Assembly: GCA_003509305.1 (NCBI GenBank)
Contig: DOMU01000084.1
Span: forward strand, 3,905 to 10,279
Direction: 5' to 3'
Source: Desulfobulbaceae bacterium
GTDB taxonomy: Bacteria > Desulfobacterota > Desulfobulbia > Desulfobulbales > Desulfocapsaceae
DNA: 6,375 nucleotides
Below the pieces are notes generated by a model, which saw only the letters and a program-made list of their open reading frames with translations, was not told the origin of the DNA and did not search any database. The first letter of the stretch is position 1; every line of letters begins with the position of its first letter. Positions 1-6,173 of the stretch are shown piece by piece. The translations under genes were made by a program, and so were the position numbers.

Positions 1-1
1 C

Positions 2-37
2 GAGGGCTTGCAGGAGTGGCTGAAACGGCGCAGATGA
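2..37 (+). CDS. Possible C-terminal tail of an upstream gene (partial)
   Basis: An open frame enters from the left edge and stops at the TGA at 35-37. It reads EGLQEWLKRRR, a plausible basic protein C terminus. The family cannot be recognised from 11 residues. It does not resemble the usual end of TrpD or TrpG, which often precede trpC. A second plus-strand frame stays open to 69 and a minus-strand frame is open from about 47 to the edge, so the assignment is tentative. The stop codon lies inside the left arm of the palindrome at 31-68. Confidence 0.3.
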   Translation, partial: EGLQEWLKRRR

Positions 38-68
38 CAGGATACATATGTCAGAATCCTGTTATCTG
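31..68. promoter_or_regulatory. Strong imperfect palindrome / hairpin in the trpC leader
   Basis: The arms CAGATGACAGGAT (31-43) and ATCCTGTTATCTG (56-68) are complementary over 13 positions, with one G-T wobble. The 12-base loop contains the palindrome ACATATGT (44-51). No T-tract follows on either strand, so it is not a typical intrinsic terminator. It could be an operator for a dimeric repressor, a transcript-stabilising hairpin at the end of an upstream gene, or a Rho-dependent 3' end. It lies 47 bp before the trpC start. Positions 69-115 are AT-rich, but I see no convincing -35/-10 pair there. Confidence 0.55.
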
Positions 69-115
69 AAATAAGTGAAGTAAGCGCTGGCAAAATTAAA
101 TCACCGTAAGAAACT

Positions 116-898
116 ATGATCCTCGATAAAATCGTCGCCCGCAAAAGAGAGGAAGTCGCTCGGCTGCGCCAGGAAGGTATCGTGGTGCCCGCCGAATTTA
201 TCGGCAGGGCTTTGCCTCCGCGGCGCCCGTTCATCCAGGCGCTGTCCGATGCGCCCGGCGTGGCCATCATTGCCGAGGTGAAAAAGGCGTCGCCTTCCAA
301 AGGCTTGATCCGCGCCGACTTCAACCCGGAGGAAATCGCCCGCGACTACCAGCGGCTGGGGGCGCAGGCGATTTCGGTCTTGACCGACACCGATTTCTTC
401 CAAGGCTCGCCGGCCTATCTGATGCGCACACGCCAGGCGGTGGATTTGCCGGTCTTGCGCAAGGATTTCATCATCGACGCCGTGCAGATCGACGAGGCGA
501 AGGCTTTCGGCGCCGACGCTGTTTTGCTGATCGCGGCGATTTTGGATGATATGCAGTTGCGCGATTTCCGCGAGCGGACCGAAGCCTTGGGCATGGACGC
601 TTTGCTTGAAGCCCATGATGAAAATGAGGTAAAGCGGGCGGTAGCGGCGGGCGGGCGGCTTATCGGCATCAATAACCGTAATCTGCGCGATTTTTCCGTC
701 GATATTACAACCACCTTTCGCCTGAAACAACTGATCCCGCCGGGCATCGCCGTGGTCAGCGAATCCGGTTTGCGGACACCGGATGACCTGCGCCGCCTGG
801 CCGAGGCTGGCGTTCATGCGGCTTTAATCGGTGAAAGCCTGGTACGCGACGGCGGCGATCTTTTGGCCCGGATGCGGCAAGCGTCGATGGGGGCATGA
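116..898 (+). CDS. trpC: Indole-3-glycerol phosphate synthase
   Basis: This 260-residue cytoplasmic TIM-barrel enzyme converts CdRP to indole-3-glycerol phosphate in tryptophan synthesis. The family's active-site segments are visible in order: AEVKKASPSKG with Glu54 and Lys56 (residues 53-63), LRKDFI with the likely general acid Lys116, LLEAHDE with Glu165, GINNRNL with Asn186 (184-190), and VSESGL with Glu216 and Ser217. The phosphate-binding end LIGESLV is at 237-243. The length is normal for a monofunctional TrpC, and TrpF is a separate protein rather than a fusion. An in-frame TAA at 107-109 makes 116 the only sensible start. The ribosome binding site is weak (TAAG about 6 bases upstream). 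The stop is one base before the trpF start, so the two are almost certainly co-transcribed and probably translationally coupled. Confidence 0.97.
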   Translation: MILDKIVARKREEVARLRQEGIVVPAEFIGRALPPRRPFIQALSDAPGVAIIAEVKKASPSKGLIRADFNPEEIARDYQRLGAQAISVLTDTDFFQGSPAYLMRTRQAVDLPVLRKDFIIDAVQIDEAKAFGADAVLLIAAILDDMQLRDFRERTEALGMDALLEAHDENEVKRAVAAGGRLIGINNRNLRDFSVDITTTFRLKQLIPPGIAVVSESGLRTPDDLRRLAEAGVHAALIGESLVRDGGDLLARMRQASMGA

Positions 899-899
899 C

Positions 900-1553
900 A
901 TGGGCCAAACCCGGATCAAAGTATGTGGCATCACCAATCTGGACGACGCGGCCATGGCGGTGGCCATGGGTGTTGATGCTTTGGGTTTCATTTTCGCCGC
1001 CAAGAGTCCGAGGGCGGTCAGCCCGGAGCGGGCCAGGGAAATCATCGTCCAAATGCCGCCTTTGGTCGCCACCGTTGGCGTCTTCGTCAACCAAGAGCCA
1101 GCGGAAGTTGACCGAATTGTCAGGTACTGTGGCCTTGCGTTCGTGCAGTTGCATGGCGACGAATCGCCGGGTTACTGCCGCAAACTGGCCAAAGAGGCTC
1201 TGCCCTGCCGCCTGATTAAGGCGTTCCGCGTGCGACCGGAAAGCGGTGAAAGCGACTTCGCCCCCTACCAGGAGGCGGTCAGCGCTTTCCTGCTTGACAC
1301 CTGGCATCCGGCTTTGCGCGGCGGCAGCGGCGAGAGTTTCGACTGGCGGCGCGTCGCCTCATTCAACCTGCGCCGTCCCTGTATCCTGGCCGGTGGCCTG
1401 ACGCCGGACAATGTCGGAACGGCTATTAGCCAGGCCAGGCCGTTCGCGGTGGACATCAACAGTGGTATCGAAGACGAGCCAGGATGGAAAAATCAGGGTA
1501 AACTGGAAGAAGTCATTAAACAGGCGCGTCTGGCCGATACTGCCGGCGCCTGA
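900..1553 (+). CDS. trpF: Phosphoribosylanthranilate isomerase
   Basis: This 217-residue cytoplasmic TIM-barrel enzyme isomerises phosphoribosylanthranilate to CdRP, the step just before TrpC. The start IKVCGITN carries the catalytic base Cys9. FVQLHGDES is at 81-89. The catalytic acid Asp133 lies in LLDT, followed by GGSGESFDW (141-149), LAGGLTPDNV (163-172) and the phosphate-binding VDINSGIE (184-191). The last is a mild variant of the more common DVSSGVE. The frame is open upstream to an ATG at 831, but that would add 23 residues inside trpC with no family match. The ATG at 900 starts the recognisable N terminus, has a G-rich ribosome binding site (GGGGG at 889-893) and sits one base after the trpC stop. 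No trpB or trpA follows. Confidence 0.97.
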   Translation: MGQTRIKVCGITNLDDAAMAVAMGVDALGFIFAAKSPRAVSPERAREIIVQMPPLVATVGVFVNQEPAEVDRIVRYCGLAFVQLHGDESPGYCRKLAKEALPCRLIKAFRVRPESGESDFAPYQEAVSAFLLDTWHPALRGGSGESFDWRRVASFNLRRPCILAGGLTPDNVGTAISQARPFAVDINSGIEDEPGWKNQGKLEEVIKQARLADTAGA

Positions 1554-1564
1554 TATTTTCATCC

Positions 1565-1570
1565 AAGGAG
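1565..1570 (+). promoter_or_regulatory. Strong ribosome binding site for the small gene at 1577
   Basis: AAGGAG lies six bases before the ATG at 1577. It is the best Shine-Dalgarno match I found on the plus strand of this window, and it is the main reason to accept the following short frame as a gene. Confidence 0.75.
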
Positions 1571-1576
1571 AAAGCC

Positions 1577-1717
1577 ATGGAAAAAGCGCAAGCCCCAGCC
1601 GATTATGTCCACGCCCTGCCGGCGGCCAAACCGCTGCCTAATAACATGCTCTTTGCCATTTTCAAATGGCTTCTCGACTGGAATTTTATCCGGTCCGGCA
1701 TCAAAAAAGAGTTCTGA
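1577..1717 (+). CDS. Small protein of unknown function (46 aa)
   Basis: I do not recognise this family. The frame begins MEKAQAPADYVHALPAAK, a polar, Ala/Pro-rich N-terminal half. It continues with a hydrophobic/aromatic stretch MLFAIFKWLLDWNFI (about residues 24-38) and ends in the basic tail RSGIKKEF. The middle stretch contains Lys30 and Asp34, so an amphipathic, membrane-surface helix seems more likely than a clean transmembrane segment. Support for coding comes from the AAGGAG ribosome binding site at ideal spacing, its position 23 bp after the trpF stop, codon use like its neighbours (GCC, CTG, GCG), and two hairpins right after its stop. It probably shares the trpCF transcript. Because it is short, chance cannot be excluded without conservation data. 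Confidence 0.65.
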   Translation: MEKAQAPADYVHALPAAKPLPNNMLFAIFKWLLDWNFIRSGIKKEF

Positions 1718-1731
1718 ATCGTATCCGCTTT

Positions 1732-1774
1732 CCCGTCCCCCCGGGGGACGGGCCTGAAACGTTTGGGCTTATTT
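1732..1774 (+). terminator. Tandem hairpins with T-rich tail, probable terminator
   Basis: A perfect 10-bp inverted repeat (CCCGTCCCCC at 1732-1741, GGGGGACGGG at 1743-1752, one-base centre) would fold in RNA as about 9 bp with a three-base loop. Next to it, 1752-1768 (GCCTGAA, loop ACG, TTTGGGC) gives a weaker 7-bp stem with two G-U pairs, followed by TTATTT at 1769-1774. Together they could end the trpC-trpF-small gene transcript 14 bp after the small gene's stop. The strong first hairpin has no T-run of its own, so termination is inferred, and partial read-through to the acyltransferase is possible. Confidence 0.5.
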
Positions 1775-1824
1775 ACCAGGCCAGCGCCGGAAAGAGCCTG
1801 CCAGCAAAGGGCCTACCATCAATC

Positions 1825-3411
1825 ATGCGTCCATCTTCTTTTGTTTTCAGACTCGTGGCGGCGCTTGCCGTTCTCTTCTGCCTGCATTACCTGGCGGAGA
1901 TGATTTGTTTGTCCAGCCGCTTCGCCCTGGTTGCCGATTGCCGCCTGGGCGCGGACGATCATCTGGTTTTGTACTGGCGTTTCGCCAATCATTTCTCGGA
2001 AAAGGCGAGCATGACAAAAGCCGTTACCGGCGGCGAGCGCCAGCAGGTGAAGATTCACCCGAAGGATCAGAGTATTCGTCAGTTCCGTCTCGATCTCGGC
2101 GAAAAGGCGCAGACCATCGAGCTGTACCAGCTCACCATTATCAGCCATTTCGGTAAACAGCGCATCTGGCAGCCGGAGGAAATCGCCCGCGCCTTCATAC
2201 CCAATGCCGATGTAAGTACCATGGCTGTCAAAGGCGACCACCTGCGAATCATTACCAAAGGCGGCGACCCTTATCTGATATCGCCAAAGCTTCCTCCCTA
2301 TGAGAACATTGGCATTTCCTGGCTGCTGCCACTGACTTTTGCCGCCCTGACCTTTGTTTATTTGCCGGATATGGCCGAGACTTTACGACGGCTGCCGGTT
2401 TTTGCCGACCTGCGCGACAAGGGCAATCCCGACAATATCGCGGCGCTTGACGGTGTGCGTGGCCTGGCGGCGCTGGCGGTATTGGCCCAGCATACCGGTG
2501 TTCTGCCCGGCATCGGCTCCTTCGGTGTTTACCTCTTTTTCGCCCTCAGCGGTTTTCTACTGGCCAGGCCCTTTTGCCGACAGCCGGAACGGGCCGCCGA
2601 TTCCGCCTATATGCGCCGCTACATCCTGCGGCGGCTGAAACGCATCCTGCCGATGTACTATCTCTTTATCACCGTCACCGTGCTGCTGCATGGCAACTAC
2701 GGCGCCGCCTTGCGCCATTATCTTTTTCTTCAGGGTGACGGCCATCTGTGGACGCTGCCGCAGGAGATGTTTTTCTACGCCATTCTGCCGCTGGTGGTGC
2801 TGGGGATGCTGGCGCTGAAAGACCTGCCGAAAATCTTCACCCTCTTTTTTCTGCTGGCCCTGATTATGGTTGCCGCCAGCCACTGGGGCACGCATATCGT
2901 CAATTTTTACGGCTATGGCACATCCCTGCCCAGCCGCGTTGGGATATTTCTGGCCGGGATGTTTTTTGCCTGCTGCTACGATGGAATTCCCTGGAAAGAA
3001 GAAAGGCGGATGCCGGGAAATATCGGAGCCGCCCTAGCTCTGGCCTTGCTAATAGCATTAGTCGTACTATCCGCTAAACTGATCCCAGTAATAAAAACCA
3101 TCAACTTTCTCACCTGGCCGGCCAGCTATGGTTTTCTCTGCGGCCTGCTGATTTTCCTGGCCGCTCTTTCCTCTGGAAGCATGGCTGACCGTTTACTGGC
3201 CAATCCGCTGCTGCGCTGGATCGGCATAGTGGGTTTCAGCTTCTATCTCGTCCATCCCTTGATGCTCGATATGGTCAAGGGCATGGCACTGGTTTGGCCG
3301 GTGCCGCTCACCAGTTGCAGCAAATTTTTCCTCACCGGCATTGCCACGCTGGTGGTTTCCTCGTTCACTTACAGTTTCGTCGAGCGCCCCTTCATCCACC
3401 AGAAGCGCTGA
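1825..3411 (+). CDS. Membrane O-acyltransferase (acyltransferase 3 family) with N-terminal extracytoplasmic domain
   Basis: This predicted 528-residue inner-membrane protein probably transfers an acyl group, such as acetyl, onto an extracytoplasmic sugar or glycan. A signal-anchor helix (residues 7-27) is followed by a soluble region (30-160) ending in GGDPYLISP (146-154), then a helix (163-180) and a basic, cytoplasm-like linker. The OafA/YrhL-type core (about 203-524) shows ALDGVRGLAALAVLAQHTG (207-225, with the Arg212/His223 pair), FFALSGFLL (239-247), RRLKRILPMYY (269-279), LWTLPQEMFFY (308-318), SFYLVHPLM (472-480) and the closing VERPF (519-523), with many hydrophobic helices. The frame is open up to an ATG at 1666. 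That extension is polar, overlaps the small gene and crosses the hairpins, so I prefer 1825. Its only ribosome-site candidate, AAGGG at 1807-1811, is rather far (13 bases). The substrate is unknown, and no polysaccharide cluster is in view. Confidence 0.88.
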   Translation: MRPSSFVFRLVAALAVLFCLHYLAEMICLSSRFALVADCRLGADDHLVLYWRFANHFSEKASMTKAVTGGERQQVKIHPKDQSIRQFRLDLGEKAQTIELYQLTIISHFGKQRIWQPEEIARAFIPNADVSTMAVKGDHLRIITKGGDPYLISPKLPPYENIGISWLLPLTFAALTFVYLPDMAETLRRLPVFADLRDKGNPDNIAALDGVRGLAALAVLAQHTGVLPGIGSFGVYLFFALSGFLLARPFCRQPERAADSAYMRRYILRRLKRILPMYYLFITVTVLLHGNYGAALRHYLFLQGDGHLWTLPQEMFFYAILPLVVLGMLALKDLPKIFTLFFLLALIMVAASHWGTHIVNFYGYGTSLPSRVGIFLAGMFFACCYDGIPWKEERRMPGNIGAALALALLIALVVLSAKLIPVIKTINFLTWPASYGFLCGLLIFLAALSSGSMADRLLANPLLRWIGIVGFSFYLVHPLMLDMVKGMALVWPVPLTSCSKFFLTGIATLVVSSFTYSFVERPFIHQKR

Positions 3412-3429
3412 GCGAAGCAAACGGCGCTG

Positions 3430-3454
3430 AAAAGAACAAAGAGCATTGGCTCTT
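3430..3454 (-). terminator. Probable intrinsic terminator of purF
   Basis: On the minus strand, the stem AAGAGC/GCTCTT (six pairs, loop CAAT, 3454-3439) begins at the purF stop codon and is followed by TGTTCTTTT (3438-3430). The stem is short but the tail is U-rich. It sits in the 42-bp gap between the convergent purF and acyltransferase genes. On the plus strand the same stem lacks a T-tract, so it probably serves purF mainly. Confidence 0.55.
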
Positions 3455-4878
3455 CAACGCACGGCGGCGCAGACATCGAAGGTGCCTTTGTGAAAGGTCT
3501 TGTCCGGTGTTATCGGATAATTACCGTCAAAGCAGGCCAGGCAGAAATCTTCTTTTTTCAAGCCTGTGGCTTCAACCAGGCCGTCGAGACTGAGGTAGTG
3601 CAGCGAATCGAGATCCATATATGCCGCGATTTCGGCGACGCTCTTTTCGGCGGCGATCAGTTGCGACGATGACGGAAAATCTATGCCATAATAGCAGGGG
3701 AAACGGGTTGGCGGGCAACTGACGACCATATGAATTTCTTTGGCGCCGGCGTCGCGCAGGGACTGGACCCGGCTTTTGCCGGTAGTGCCGCGGACGATTG
3801 AATCCTCGACAATAATCACCCGTTTGTTTTTCAGGAGCGAGCGCACCGGGTTGAGTTTGACCCGGACATGGAAATCGCGCATGGATTGTGTCGGCTGGAT
3901 GAACGTCCGCCCGACGTAGTGGTTGCGGATCATCCCCATTTCGAGTGGGATGCCCGACGCCTGCGAGTAGCCGATGGCGGCGTAGTTGCCGGAATCGGGG
4001 AAGGGCATGACGAAATCGGCGTCGATTTTCGCCTCTCGTGCCAGAATTTCTCCCATCCGTTTGCGGGTTGAATAGACGTTGATGCCGAAAATATCCGAAT
4101 CCGGACGGGCGAAATAGACCTGTTCGAAGATGCAGAAGTGGCTGTTCTGTTGCGGCCATGGAAAGAGCGAACGCGGCTCTTCGCCGCCCTCGAAGATTAC
4201 CACTTCGCCGGGCGCCACCTCGCGCAGATACTGGCCGCCGACCAGGTCGATGGCGCAGGTCTCGGAGGCGACAATGAAACCGCCGTTAGGCAGTCTGCCG
4301 ATGCACAGCGGGCGAAAACCGTGCGGGTCGCGCACGGCGATGATTTTGCCGGCAATCAGCATCAGCGCCGAATAGGCGCCTTCTAAAGCGGTGAATGTCT
4401 TGATGAGCGCCTGGTCCATTTCTTTAGCCGAATTCCTCGCCATCAAATGCAGTATAATTTCGCTGTCCATGGTGGTTTGGAAGATCGAGCCCCGCTCTTC
4501 CAACTCTCGTCTGAGCGCGATGCTGTTGACCAGGTTGCCGTTGTGGGCCACCGACAGCAGGTGCTCCTTGTGGGTGACGACCAGCGGCTGGGTGTTGACG
4601 GCGGCCGAGTTGCCGGTGGTTGAATAGCGGACATGGCCAATGGCCATGTCACCGGGCAGATCCCGTAAGGTGGTTTCGGAAAAGACCTCCGGCACCAGGC
4701 CCATCGCCTTGTGCAGATGCGCCGTTTGACCATCCCAAGTGGCGATACCAGCGCTTTCCTGGCCCCGGTGCTGCAAAGCGAAGAGACCGAAATAGGCCAG
4801 TTTGGCCGCGTCTTTATGATGATAAATCCCACACAGGCCGCATTCATGGCGCGGCTTACCGGTATCGTCCCAAGACAT
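3454..4878 (-). CDS. purF: Amidophosphoribosyltransferase (glutamine PRPP amidotransferase), Fe-S type
   Basis: This 474-residue cytoplasmic enzyme makes phosphoribosylamine from PRPP and glutamine, the first committed step of purine synthesis. The N-terminal Ntn glutaminase domain has its nucleophile at Cys13 in ECGLCGIY, so a 12-residue propeptide must be removed. FALQHRGQESAGI (33-45), HVRYSTTG (82-89) and AHNGNLVN (111-118) complete that site. The C-terminal phosphoribosyltransferase domain has the PRPP motif VIIVEDSIVRGTT (354-366). Cys249 (HFCIFEQ), Cys395 (FPCYYGID) and Cys446/Cys449 (FCLACF) match the four cluster-ligand cysteines of Bacillus subtilis PurF, so a 4Fe-4S cluster is expected. 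The start has GGAG nine bases upstream. It follows the M20 peptidase gene by 134 bp on the same strand, far from other pur genes in this window. Confidence 0.98.
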   Translation of the reverse strand: MSWDDTGKPRHECGLCGIYHHKDAAKLAYFGLFALQHRGQESAGIATWDGQTAHLHKAMGLVPEVFSETTLRDLPGDMAIGHVRYSTTGNSAAVNTQPLVVTHKEHLLSVAHNGNLVNSIALRRELEERGSIFQTTMDSEIILHLMARNSAKEMDQALIKTFTALEGAYSALMLIAGKIIAVRDPHGFRPLCIGRLPNGGFIVASETCAIDLVGGQYLREVAPGEVVIFEGGEEPRSLFPWPQQNSHFCIFEQVYFARPDSDIFGINVYSTRKRMGEILAREAKIDADFVMPFPDSGNYAAIGYSQASGIPLEMGMIRNHYVGRTFIQPTQSMRDFHVRVKLNPVRSLLKNKRVIIVEDSIVRGTTGKSRVQSLRDAGAKEIHMVVSCPPTRFPCYYGIDFPSSSQLIAAEKSVAEIAAYMDLDSLHYLSLDGLVEATGLKKEDFCLACFDGNYPITPDKTFHKGTFDVCAAVR

Positions 4879-5012
4879 GGAAGTTGTCTCCGTTGGTCAC
4901 AAAAAGGGCCGTGGCCCCAAAGCGAAAAGAGGCATAAAAACGCGCTTCATACCCTGTTCGCGGAAAAACACACCATAAACGCGGTCTGCTCGCGGCACAA
5001 CCGCTTTCGCCC
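4879..5012 (-). other. purF leader / intergenic region
   Basis: This 134-bp gap lies between the M20 peptidase stop and the purF start. On the minus strand it contains a weak imperfect stem (GCGGT at 5004-5000 with ACCGC at 4985-4981, 14-base loop), then T-rich runs, and near its end the compact hairpin listed separately at 4901-4917. I see no convincing sigma70 promoter, no PurR-like operator and no purine riboswitch core. The size leaves room for a purF promoter. Confidence 0.4.
4901..4917 (-). terminator. Short GC hairpin with T5, possible attenuator ahead of purF
   Basis: On the minus strand, GGGCCACGGCCC (4917-4906) forms a four- to five-pair GC stem followed directly by TTTTT (4905-4901). 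It lies only 22 bp before the purF ATG, upstream of its ribosome binding site. That position would suit a terminator of read-through from the peptidase gene or an attenuator of purF. The stem is short and its loop tight, so function is uncertain. Confidence 0.3.
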
Positions 5013-6170
5013 TCAATCTTTATTAATAATGGCTATGGCAAAAAGCAGCCGGGTTAATTCCACCAGATCATCAAGGCGCAGGCGCTCGCCGGTGGTATGC
5101 ACCAGATCCATGCCGGTGGCGACAATCGCCGTTGGCAGCCCCTTGGCGTTAAGGATATTGGCGTCGCTGCCGCCGCCGGCGACGATGAATTCCAGGGTTT
5201 TGTCAAGTGCCCGTCCAGCGGCCTGGACGCGGCGCAGCACCGGTGCGTCTTCGGCCAGGCGCATAGCCGGATATTCGGCCATGCAATGGATGGCCACTGT
5301 TGGCTGTTTCGGGGCGTTTTCGATTATTGTTTCCGGCCAGGTGGCGGCGGTCTCATAAAAGACCTTTTCGATTTCATCGCTGTAACGCCGTAATTTTTCC
5401 GGATTGTGGCTGCGAACTTCGCCGTCAATGACCACCCGTTCCGGCACGATGTTGGTGGCGACACCGCCTGTGATCAGGCCGAAATTGGCCGTCGATTCGG
5501 CGTCAAGGCGCCCCAGTTTGATCTGGCTGATAGCTTTCGCCGCCACGGCGATGGCGTTGATGCCCATCTCCGGCTGCAAACCGGCGTGCGCCGAAGCGCC
5601 CGTGATCTCGATGGAAAACTTGTTGGCCGCCGGCGCGCCGACAATAACACGATCGATGCCGGAGGAATCGAGGGCGTAGCCGTATTTACCACGCACTTTT
5701 TTCGCATCGAAAAATTTGGCGCCCAAAAGACCGGTTTCTTCGCAGGTGGTGATGAGAATTTCAATGCCGGGATGGCTGGCCCCGGTTTCTTGCAGGAGAC
5801 GTATGGTTTCAATGATGGCGGCGATACCGGATTTGTCGTCACCGCCCAAAATGGTATCACCCTCGCTGGTGAACAGATCGTTTTCGCGCCGCACCCTGAC
5901 GTCTTCTCCTGGTTGTACCGTATCCATGTGGCAGGAAAAGAAAAAACCGTCTCGTCCTGGCTGGTTGCCCTGGAAACGGATAATCAGATTACCGCTGTCC
6001 GAGCCGGTTTCCGCCGCCGAACCGTCTTCTTCAACGCTGGCCGCGCCCAATTCGCGGAACAATTTTTTCAGATGATCGGCGATGGCCCGTTCATGGCCCG
6101 ATGGGCTGGCAATTTCGCACAGGGCAATAAATGTCTCGGCCAGGCGCTCGCGGTTGATGCTGATGTCCAT
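5013..6170 (-). CDS. M20-family metallopeptidase, PepT-like
   Basis: This 385-residue protein is probably a cytoplasmic dinuclear zinc amino- or tripeptidase; no signal peptide is visible. The M20 metal site is complete: His81 and Asp83 in SCHMDTV, the bridging Asp111 in GGDDKSG (109-115), the catalytic base Glu144 with ligand Glu145 in TTCEETG (141-147), Asp168 in ALDSSG and His358 in VHTTGE. GASAHAG (191-197) marks the inserted dimerisation domain, with His195. Length and motifs fit the peptidase T-like group better than ArgE/DapE-type deacylases, but the substrate cannot be read from sequence. The start at 6170 has GAGG eight bases upstream and lies three bases after the ispF stop, so the two are co-transcribed. 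Its ribosome site is inside the end of ispF. Confidence 0.93.
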   Translation of the reverse strand: MDISINRERLAETFIALCEIASPSGHERAIADHLKKLFRELGAASVEEDGSAAETGSDSGNLIIRFQGNQPGRDGFFFSCHMDTVQPGEDVRVRRENDLFTSEGDTILGGDDKSGIAAIIETIRLLQETGASHPGIEILITTCEETGLLGAKFFDAKKVRGKYGYALDSSGIDRVIVGAPAANKFSIEITGASAHAGLQPEMGINAIAVAAKAISQIKLGRLDAESTANFGLITGGVATNIVPERVVIDGEVRSHNPEKLRRYSDEIEKVFYETAATWPETIIENAPKQPTVAIHCMAEYPAMRLAEDAPVLRRVQAAGRALDKTLEFIVAGGGSDANILNAKGLPTAIVATGMDLVHTTGERLRLDDLVELTRLLFAIAIINKD

Positions 6171-6173
6171 AAT

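Noticed and set aside
101..817. Long minus-strand open frame (238 codons) opposite trpC
   Set aside because: It lies wholly antisense to a clear trpC. Its product has low-complexity, Arg/Gln-rich composition with no recognisable motifs, as expected for a GC-rich shadow frame.
831..899. Upstream start for trpF at 831
   Set aside because: The extra 23 residues are encoded inside trpC and match nothing in the family. The ATG at 900 gives the standard IKVCGI start and one-base spacing.
756..1307. Minus-strand open frame (183 codons) opposite the trpC end and trpF
   Set aside because: Antisense to conserved coding sequence, no family motif and no convincing ribosome binding site.
1577..1752. Trp-codon leader peptide plus hairpin as a trp attenuator
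   Set aside because: The small frame has only two Trp codons, not adjacent (KWLLDW). It lies after the trp genes, and the next gene is not a trp gene.
1666..1824. N-terminal extension of the acyltransferase from the ATG at 1666
   Set aside because: It would overlap the small gene in another frame, cross the hairpins at 1732-1768 and add a polar stretch ahead of an obvious signal-anchor helix starting after Met at 1825.
4711..5358. Plus-strand open frame (215 codons) spanning the purF start and the peptidase end
   Set aside because: It runs antisense through two well-supported genes and the gap between them. The product is Arg/Ser-rich with no motifs.
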